From: Azolla caroliniana
Lineage: Eukaryota; Polypodiophyta
Assembly: GCA_043228905.1 (NCBI GenBank)
Contig: JBHGNT010000010.1
Span: 18,476,001 to 18,540,000, forward strand
DNA length: 64,000 nucleotides
Direction of reading: 5' to 3'
Shown: positions 56,812 to 64,000 of the stretch, in pieces
Layout: each line of letters opens with the position of its first letter
Position numbering within the stretch: the stretch's first letter is position 1
Position numbers and translations under genes: made by a program
The notes under the pieces: generated by a model
Databases searched by the model: none
What the model was told of the DNA's origin: nothing
The model's input: only the letters and a program-made list of their open reading frames with translations

Positions 56812-59320
56812 ATGGAGTCGGAGGACGATGACTTCGCGGAGATGGTGGCCGAAGTGGTGATGGAGTTCGGACGAGTGACGATGAGACGTGAAGCGGCGTA
56901 ACAAGCTATTGAACGAGTGGTCGAAAGAGTCGGCCGTTTCAATGGGGACAAAGTCCTATTCTACTTGGAGGCCTATAATGCAGAGATAGAGATGCGAGGT
57001 ATTGACAAGGCGTTGAGGTTGGAATTCTTCTGTGGGGTCGTAGCTGTTCGGATGCACGCGGAGGTAAAGGAGCTCCGAGAAGCTCATAGTTCGTGGGAGG
57101 GCTTCGAAGAGGCACTCATGTAGGCATACAGAGGATGGCCAAAATGTCGGGGACGACACGACTTCGACCAGTGGGTTGCATCAGCAAAGACCCACTAGGG
57201 CACAACGACAACATTCCAGGAGTTCGAGCGGCGCTTTACAAGGCCCCTAGAGCGGGAACAAAGACTGGTGGGGGTGGATAAAGTCCTTTTGTTCATTAGG
57301 TTGATCGACAGAGCGGAACGGGAGGCCATCGGAATCGAGCTCGAAGATGACAACAGAGCGAATGACCTTACTGAGGACTAGTCGAAAGTCGAACGAGTAT
57401 GCCGACGGTTGGATGAGGAGCGGTCCACAAAAGGAAAGGGGAAGATAACGCGTGACGACATGTCATCACAGTAGGGAGCGGGCACACAGCGAGACGGAAC
57501 GATGAAGATCGATGTCGAAGCTCTGGTTAGGGAAGCTTACGAGGCTCTAAAGGTGATGGTCGACGAAGAAGAGAGATCCAGTACGCGGTTGGATTCCGGA
57601 GAATCAAAGCTAGTCGGCCTTCCGAACGAGACGGACGTAGCCCATGCGAAGGCCAAAGTACGGTATGACGGTACGATGGGTGAGGGTGAGCAAGACACCC
57701 TCTTGACTTGGATAGAAAGATCGGCTGAGAAGGAGGTCGGATACGGAGAGACAACGATCGCGGGTTTGGAAAGAGAGTGATGGTTTCAGGCACTGTTGCC
57801 CGAAACTCCGGACATTGGAGAAGCAAGCCCAGGCGGGGCCTGTGTGATCAAAGTAGAAATAACTTCCACTGACAACATCAAGGAGTTGGTGGCTATGGAC
57901 AAGTCGTCAGAGGGTGAATTTACGGAATCTTTCCCCACATCGGTTCTGGAGACTCTCACAATTTTTTCTCGCCGCTTTGCGCCGGCCCATGCGAACGACA
58001 CTGGGCATGCTCGATTTCACAGGCCAAACAGTGGACATGATCATTGCCCGTGTTCTTCGGCTGGAGCTGGAAGATAGAGATGAGGGAATGTCCATGACAG
58101 CCTTACGACAAGCGTTACCGCGGGAGGACGAGTATCGTTTCCGACATGCCATTCAATGAACAGTTTGCCTTAACTCGGGCCACTCGGCGGTCGAATGCAA
58201 CATATGGGCACACTGCCCTATTTGCCATTCTCGGGCACATACAGTTGACCAGTGCGAGTACAATCTTTTGAATTGACCATAGAATCGAACCACAACGTAA
58301 CGGTCGGCAACTGAACGAGAGATTTCGACAGGACGAGTGTTATCAGAACGCGGAGCGCAATCGGCATAATGACCGACATCGCTTGGATGAGGAGCAATAT
58401 TGGGACGAGGACGATATGGAAGAAGAGGGCTATCATCAAAATGACAATCATAACAATCGAAGTGGGCAACGCTATGATTATCGGCACCCCACAAACAATT
58501 GAGGTGGACAAGCCGAACCACAAGCGTATGACGACGATCGGCAACAGTCGCATAACCAGCAATCACGCGACGACAGTTCGAAGGAAAACCGATGTCAGGC
58601 ACAGAATAACAACCGCCACGATTATCACAAGAGACGCTGAAATTCGCGGCATATCAGTACCAACTGCGATCTCGTGATGAGCCTAAGGCACAACCTGAGC
58701 CCGTGGCTCCACCAACAATAGAAAAGGTGAGTCCAATGTACATTGTTTTATATGCCAGCAGCTAGGGCATTACATGACTCAGTGCCCACGACGCAATAAG
58801 GGCAAGGGATTGGCGGTCAATACTATCACAACGCAAGTGCAACAGGTGACCACCCGTAGCCAAACAAAGGCAACCGAGTGGGAAGTACAAGATGACATAA
58901 GGAAAGCCGCAAAAGCTTGCATGGTAAAGGCCAATGAGGCCAGCGTCGAACACATGCGCCAAGAGGGAGCAATCGAGGCATCATTGTCACAAGCGGAGGA
59001 TGCTACGACAGATGAGGACCCGATATGGCAGGCCCTCGCAAATTGTCAGATCACATTGATGATGAACAAGCTGTTAAACTTGGTTCCTCGATTCCGGCAA
59101 GCCATGGAAACCCGCATGCATAGAATGGACCAGGTAATGATTCTTGCCAATTTCGCCGAATCTACTATAGGGCCGGCCATGGTGGATCACCATAACCCAG
59201 CCATTAAGGTTATCTTACAAGGGGAGGAAATCCCAGGGTGTATTGTCAATGGCGGTTCTGGAGTGAACGTCATTAGCAAAGCCACTTGCAACCGCATGAG
59301 CATCACAACTTGGGAGGTGT
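56812..59320 (+). pseudogene. Gypsy gag and protease relic of element B
   Basis: Starts MESEDDDFAEMVAEVVMEF; interrupted by many stops. Gag segments (RVGRFNGDKVLFYLEAYNAE, FQEFERRF.RPLEREQRLVG, VLLFIRLIDRAERE) are distant relatives of the GA gag. Cysteine/histidine clusters follow: SGHSAVECN and CPICHSRAHTVDQC at about 58165-58255, and a full CCHC knuckle C-FI-C-QQLG-H-YMTQ-C at about 58745-58786. A 188-codon frame (58774-59340) then carries the protease, where the expected D of DGGSGVNVIS is N (VNGGSGVNVIS, about 59250). Similarity to the protease of the 46099 element ends after TTWE near 59318, where a new sequence begins. Confidence 0.75.
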
Positions 59321-59798
59321 TCCATTCTAGCTTGGAGTGATTGTCTCTTGATCAGGCCACATCCGTGCCTCACTCGGTTAGCCAGAAATCGAATAGGTCG
59401 TCTGATGTTATCTCCTCACTTGCCGTAACCACTCGAAGCAAACAAAACTCCAGGGGCAACACCAATCGGTGTTTCATTCGGTTGAACGACATTCGAGAGA
59501 ACCAACAGACTCCGTCGCTCTCATCGTTGCAATTACCCGAAACAGGATTGGCTTGGAAAATCGCACATAATCCGTGTTGGGAAATCTCGCAAAATCGACA
59601 TTCGAAATTGAACAATCAAATCCGGGTTCAATTTGACTAAGTCAGTTGACTGTAGTCACTCTGAACATGATTCATCTATATTCGAAACCAACACGACTTG
59701 TGTCCAACTCCAGCTAGAATGACATCGAGTGAGCCTGGCTACTGCACTCCACCATAGTTCGTAGCTGACTCCGGACAAAGCCTACTCAACCAACACAT
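59321..59798. other. Unassigned junction segment
   Basis: About 480 bp between the gypsy protease break and the copia gag start. It begins TGTTCCATTC, which could be an LTR start, but I found no matching second LTR, clear end or primer site. A 99-codon frame (59341-59640) has no recognisable content. Confidence 0.4.
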
Positions 59799-61505
59799 AT
59801 GGCATCAACATCCAGCTTGTCAGAGATGTGTCTAAGGAAGTTCGATGGATCGAACTTCAACTTTTGGAAGGAGCAGATGCATGACTAATTAATAGTCAAG
59901 GGACAAATTGACCCCATTGAGAATGAAGACCCTCCAGAATTATACAAGCCACTTGAATGGGAAAAGCTCGATAGAATCGTCCGTGCCACCATTCGGATGC
60001 ACCTATCAGAGTCTGTGTACGTCATGGTGCAATTGTGTTTGATTGCCTTCCAACTATGGAAGACACTTTCAGACACTTACGAAAAGAAGGTCACCGCCAA
60101 CAAGATATACCTGATTCGGCGCCTTTATAACCTTCAGATGAAAGAGTTTGACTCGGTCCAAGCACACCTGAACGAGTACGAAATTCGCAACATTGCGACA
60201 TAATGGGAATCGACACAGTAGAGCTCAACCTCGCGGGTGGCTCTACATTAGTACTATGCAATGTTCGACACGTACTTGAGCTCTCACGACCACTGATCTC
60301 AGTCGGACAATTGGATGAAGACGGCATCTGTGCTGGCTTCTCATCAGGAGGGTGGACACTCCACAAAGGGAACCTCTTGCTTGCTCAAGGACCGAAGATA
60401 CACTCATTGTATCCTTTGCACGTCACACTCAACGAGGGTGACCTATTTTTGGTTGACATTCCCGTGTCATCACTCTGGCACGGACGATTCGAACACCTCA
60501 GCAAGGCCGACATCATGCACTTATCTAGAGCCAGATACATCCCCAAACTCTCCTTCTGAGATCATCAGTTCTGCGAGCATTGCCAATACAACAGGCAGAT
60601 CGCCGTAACACACCCTTCATCAGGCCCCGAGAGTATCGAGTCCGCTCGATTTTGTCCACTCGGACGTATGTGGTTTTATGCCACATCAATCCCTCGGTGG
60701 CGCTCTTTTTCATCAACTTCATTGATGACTCGACTCGAAAGGTGTGGGCTTATCCGATCAAAACCAAAGATCGTGTTTTCTCGATCTTTTCCGATTGGCT
60801 TGCCATGGTTGAGAATCAGTCCAACCGAAAACTGAAAAGCTTTTGGTCTGATAACGGGGGAGAGTTCAAATCAGAGGAATTCATCAAATTTTGCCAACAA
60901 TGTGGCATACGACGTGAATTTACAACACCTCATAGTCCAGAGCTGAATGGAATTGCCGAGCGAATGAATCGGAAAATTCAAGAATGGATAGTTTCCATGC
61001 TCCAACATTCTAGACTGTCAGATGGTTTCTGGGCAGAGACCCTACTTACGACAATACACATAATCAATATGTCGCCAAGTAACAATGTGGCATACGACGT
61101 GAATTTACAACACCTCATAGTCCAGAGTTGAATGGAATTGCCGAGCGAATGAATCGGAAAATTCAAGAATGGATAGTTTCCATGCTCCAACATTCTAGAC
61201 TGTCAGATGGTTTCTGGGCAGAGACCCTACTTACGACAGTACACATAATCAATATGTCGCCAAGTAGGCCTCTAGGACTTCGGATACCTCATGAATTATG
61301 GACCGGTAGTAAGCCGAATTACGACAAGCTGAGGATTTTTGGATGTGAGGCGTATGCCCTCATCCGGAAAAATGATCGCCGCAAACTTGCACCACGGTCC
61401 AGGAAATGTATTTTCCTCGGTTATGGACTAGATGGAGAAATGGGATACCGACTCAGGGACCTCGAACACAGACAGATTGTCCGAAGTTCAGACGTCGTGT
61501 TCAAT
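59799..61505 (+). pseudogene. Copia relic (same family as copia-3): gag, part of integrase
   Basis: Starts MASTSSLSEMCLRKFDGSNF, with one TAA in gag, then LIVKGQIDPIENEDPPELYK to EYEIRNIAT. A deletion removes the knuckle and protease active site; the sequence resumes at NVRHVLELSRPLISVGQLDE and the pre-integrase zinc region (LWHGRFEHLS). Integrase follows (FIDDSTRKVWAYPIKTK, SDNGGEFKSEEF, PELNGIAERMNRKIQEW). A 185-bp tandem duplication (60896-61080/61081-61265) repeats the integrase catalytic-glutamate region out of frame. The last part (LRIFGCEAYALIRKNDRRKL, IVRSSDVVFN) is cut at 61505 by a gypsy LTR. The corresponding point in copia-3 continues VVFNESAMNPS. Confidence 0.85.
60896..61265 (+). 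repeat. 185-bp tandem duplication in copia integrase
   Basis: Units 60896-61080 and 61081-61265 both begin AACAATGTGGCATACGACGT and differ at only a couple of positions (for example AGCTGAATGG against AGTTGAATGG). 185 is not a multiple of three, so the frame is lost. Confidence 0.95.
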
Positions 61506-61942
61506 TGTTACCGGTCGGCAAAGGAGTCTAGAGTGGGAAACAGAGAGTTATTTAAGTACTAGGAATGTGGTTGTAATTAAGCTATGAGTGTGGACGGACG
61601 GACCGGAATTGGTATGCCGTTCCGGATGCGGACCGATCCCGAACAGGTGCGGATGGCACCGTTTTGTAATACAGACCGGAAACCTATTTAGAGGCCCGGA
61701 TACAATGTAATGAATAGCGGTTAATTAATAAAAGCTTAGCGTTGTTATCTCTCTGTGTTAATTATCGTTCTGTCTTAATTGTTATATCTTACGCGTGTGA
61801 TTATGAAAGACGATCATGCTAAGTAACTTAATGAAGTCTGATTAAGCGTTGAGTCTAATCCGGTTGCTGTAACACCCTTTGGTGAAGTGTCTTCCGTAGA
61901 CACCCTGTGTTAGGCCATTGTCCGGCCCTAAGAGTTAAAACA
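61506..61942 (+). repeat. LTR C, 5' copy with primer-binding site
   Basis: TGTTACCGGTCGGCAAAGGAG...GTTAAAACA, highly similar to 49317-49752. A PBS-like TGGCGACCACGATT follows at 61948, marking this as a 5' LTR. Inserted into the copia relic after TCAAT. Confidence 0.85.
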
Positions 61943-62267
61943 GTTTTTGGCGACCACGATTCCTGCTTTTGCAGCGAACGACGACACAGATGGATGTCTA
62001 GATCAACGCACGACCTGGTTACAGATCGAACTCAACGCCTTGCCGAAAGGCAAAGGAGACGTGAGGCTTTCCAACAAGCGGCGCAGGAAATTAGAGCGGA
62101 TCGCTCGTTTTCCAACGTAATCCGGAGAGTAGCGGAGGACTCCCTCTGGTTACAGCAAACATCGCACCCGGACGACGGCAGCAGCCTAAGCAGCCTCCGG
62201 GAAACCGAATCCCTTCTCTGTTGCAGACGAGGTCGTCTATGCGGAAGATCAAGAAGCATTCGATTGT
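61943..62267 (+). pseudogene. Start of gypsy C internal region (gag-like)
   Basis: A 126-codon open frame crosses the PBS. Its charged helical part (LVTDRTQRLAERQRRREAFQ, EIRADRSFSNVIRRVAED) may be the start of gag. It is cut at 62268 by the copia-3 LTR. Confidence 0.5.
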
Positions 62268-62499
62268 TGTTGAATACCTGCGTATGACAGTTTCTAGTCG
62301 TTGCACAGAGAGAGAGAGAGAGAGAGAGACACAAAAGACTTCTTATTCCACAAAGCAATAATACAACACCCAACCTTACAAAAAGGTTACAAGGTCACTA
62401 TATATAGTGACCGACTTAGGGCAACTACCCTTTATGCTAATTACACAAATGGCCCAAAGGGATAGTGTGAATACGTCCATTATACACTTGTATTCGACA
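62268..62499 (-). repeat. copia-3 3' LTR
   Basis: 232 bp; on the minus strand TGTCGAATACAAGTG...CAGGTATTCAACA, with ends forming an inverted repeat (TGTCGAATAC/GTATTCAACA). Contains a TATA-like CACTATATATAGTGACC palindrome (about 62397-62413) and a GA/CT microsatellite. Confidence 0.88.
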
Positions 62500-62712
62500 C
62501 TCCCCCGTAATGGGCGTATACATGGGTTATCTGAGATTACAGGTATAGACTTGGGTTCTCGGACATATCAGCTTTGTTCGAGTCGGTAGGGTCCGAAGGC
62601 AGAAGACCGAACTGGTCGGGTCGGAACAGTTGAAGCCGATCATTAAGGAACTGATGTCGGTTGTCGGGAACCATCCTGCTCTGTGTCCGGCTCTAACCGG
62701 ACTGGTTTGTCG

Positions 62713-64000
62713 TTACGCCCATCTGATGCCGAAGATGTGTCGTGCCGGACCGAGGTCCTTCATGGCAAACTTCAACCGCCGTTGCCGAATGAGATCGGCA
62801 AGTTCGCCCGCGTGGCGTCCAGAAATTAGCATGTCGTCCACGTAAATGATGAGGAAGATGGGTGATCCATCTTGAGCTGTGTTGGTGAAGAGACAATGGT
62901 CCTCATCGCTTTTGGAGAAGCCGATCGATTGGATGAAGTCGTCGAACTTCTTGTACCATTGTCGTGGTGCCTGTTTGAGGCCGTATAGACTCTTCCTGAG
63001 TCGGCAGACTAGATGTTCTTGGCCAGTTGCCACGAAGCCTTTTGGCTGCTCCATATAAATTTCCTCGTCAAGATCACCATGGAGGAAGGCTGTTTTGACA
63101 TCTAGCTGAATCAGCTCCAAGTTGTCGGCTGCCACTACGCCGAGCAGAAAACGAAGGGTTGTCATTTTCACCACTGGTGAAAAAATCTCGTCGAAGTCGA
63201 CGCCATATTCTTGTCGGAAGCCCTTCGCAACTAATCTGGCCTTGTACTTTGGGGTGGTCGAATCAGACGTCTCTTTTAGTCGATAAACCCACTTGCAAGG
63301 AAGAGCACGTCGGTTCCTAGGTAATTCGACCAGATCCCAAGTCTTGTTTGCCCGAATGGAGTGCATTTCCGACTCCATCGCCAGATGCCAGGTGGCGGAA
63401 TCGACAGATGTCGATGCTTCTTCGTAAGACGTCGGTTCGCCGGCGTCGGTGAAGAAAATTCCAGGAGAATACCTCTCCGGAGGTTGCGACAGTCTCTCGG
63501 ATCGTCGAGGTATGATTGGACTGGTCGCATCGGGTATCGAGGTCGGATGGTCCGAAACCGAATCATTCGGCTGTGCCGAGTCAGAGTTGTCCGAGTCGGT
63601 AGTGTAAGGTTCAGCTACCCGTGAAGCTGACCGTGTGTTGAGAGCGGGGCCTTCTTGAAGGGTCGGCACATCGGAAAATGTTACCCTTCGGACTTCGACC
63701 GGTTTTTCGACTGATGGATTCATAGCCGACTCGTTGAACACAACGTCCGAACTTCGGACGATTTGTCTGCGTTCGGGGTCCCAGAGTCGGTATCCCATTT
63801 CGCCGTCTGATCCATATCCAAGGAAAATGCATTTCCTGGACCGAGGTGCAAGTTTTCGGCGATCATCTTTCGGAATAAGGGCGTACGCCTCGCATCCGAA
63901 GATCCTCAGCTTGTCGTAATTCGGCTTACTGCCGATCCATAGTTCCTGAGGAATTTGAAGTCCTAGAGGTCTACTTGGCGACATATTGATTATGTGTATT
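62713..64000 (-). CDS. copia-3 polyprotein, integrase C-terminus to reverse transcriptase
   Basis: Open from the window edge to a TAA at 62713-62715. It covers the integrase C-terminal region (ELWIGSKPNYDKLRIFGCEA, RKCIFLGYGSDGEMGYRLWD), an acidic/serine linker (RRSERLSQPPERYSPGIFF), and reverse transcriptase (KWVYRLKETSDSTTPKYKAR, FDEIFSPVVKMTTLRFLLG, QLDVKTAFLHGDLDEEIYME, FLIIYVDDMLISG). It ends just after AMKDLGPARHIFGIRWA. The ~200 bp between this stop and the polypurine tract do not encode RNase H, which in copia-2 takes about 300 further codons. So the 3' part of RT and all RNase H were deleted. No stop or frameshift occurs in the visible RT. Confidence 0.88.
   Translation of the reverse strand, partial: IHIINMSPSRPLGLQIPQELWIGSKPNYDKLRIFGCEAYALIPKDDRRKLAPRSRKCIFLGYGSDGEMGYRLWDPERRQIVRSSDVVFNESAMNPSVEKPVEVRRVTFSDVPTLQEGPALNTRSASRVAEPYTTDSDNSDSAQPNDSVSDHPTSIPDATSPIIPRRSERLSQPPERYSPGIFFTDAGEPTSYEEASTSVDSATWHLAMESEMHSIRANKTWDLVELPRNRRALPCKWVYRLKETSDSTTPKYKARLVAKGFRQEYGVDFDEIFSPVVKMTTLRFLLGVVAADNLELIQLDVKTAFLHGDLDEEIYMEQPKGFVATGQEHLVCRLRKSLYGLKQAPRQWYKKFDDFIQSIGFSKSDEDHCLFTNTAQDGSPIFLIIYVDDMLISGRHAGELADLIRQRRLKFAMKDLGPARHIFGIRWA

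Larger units (their letters stand above)
62268..64000 (-). mobile_element. Ty1/copia element copia-3, 3' part, runs off the right end
   Basis: Minus-strand element with a 3' LTR at 62268-62499, a polypurine tract (GGGGGAG on the minus strand, about 62500-62507), and a pol frame that is still open at 64000. It is inserted into gypsy C. Its other LTR lies outside the window. Confidence 0.9.

Overview
This is nuclear DNA of a flowering plant. The host genes have many short exons, GT-AG introns and a plant-type exon content, the flanks are AT-rich, and Ty1/copia and Ty3/gypsy retrotransposons with tRNA-primer sites fill the right half. The species cannot be named from the sequence. No RNA gene, CRISPR array or bacterial operon is visible.

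Left part (1-33,500), host genes. A minus-strand gene (5124 down to 367, running off the left end) encodes a chloroplast-type membrane protein resembling the DUF2232 family; I assembled it from seven small exons. Then come a degraded LINE (6295-8730) and a hAT-type MITE with 8-bp target duplications (8812-9406). VPS16 (9670-20564, +, 15 exons, 849 aa) follows, a core subunit of the HOPS/CORVET vacuole tethering complexes. Convergent to it is the m6A-reading, YTH-containing long form of the polyadenylation factor CPSF30 (32901-22851, -, 7 exons, 737 aa). Host introns carry a solo LTR, a 0.2-kb MITE, an LTR-element remnant and several local tandem duplications. Upstream of CPSF30 lie a TTAGGG-type telomere-like tract (33489-33597) and a TTTA/ATCT microsatellite.

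Right part (34,300-64,000), nested GC-richer retrotransposons. Two related gypsy-like gag-protease units lie in series; the second is interrupted by a decayed copia element (38557-44045, + strand, 5-bp target duplication AAAAG). A third gypsy element (LTR 45534-46061) has internal deletions in reverse transcriptase and integrase. It is followed by two coiled-coil/polyglutamine reading frames and an LTR of another family (49317-49752). A fourth gypsy LTR (50422...56773) is split by a young copia element on the minus strand (51109-56552), whose LTRs differ by about 1% and whose polyprotein has only two stop codons. To its right lie a gypsy gag-protease relic, a copia relic with a 185-bp internal duplication, another LTR of the 49317 family, and a third copia element running off the right end without its RNase H.

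I did not find a clearly new biological system. The best candidates for a second look are: the tandem duplication over the VPS16 stop codon that leaves the protein end unchanged; the stop codon overlapping the CPSF30 intron-2 donor; (GA)n tracts a few bases before two host start codons; the coiled-coil/polyQ frames downstream of a gypsy pol; and the gag-protease gypsy units with a DHGS protease motif.
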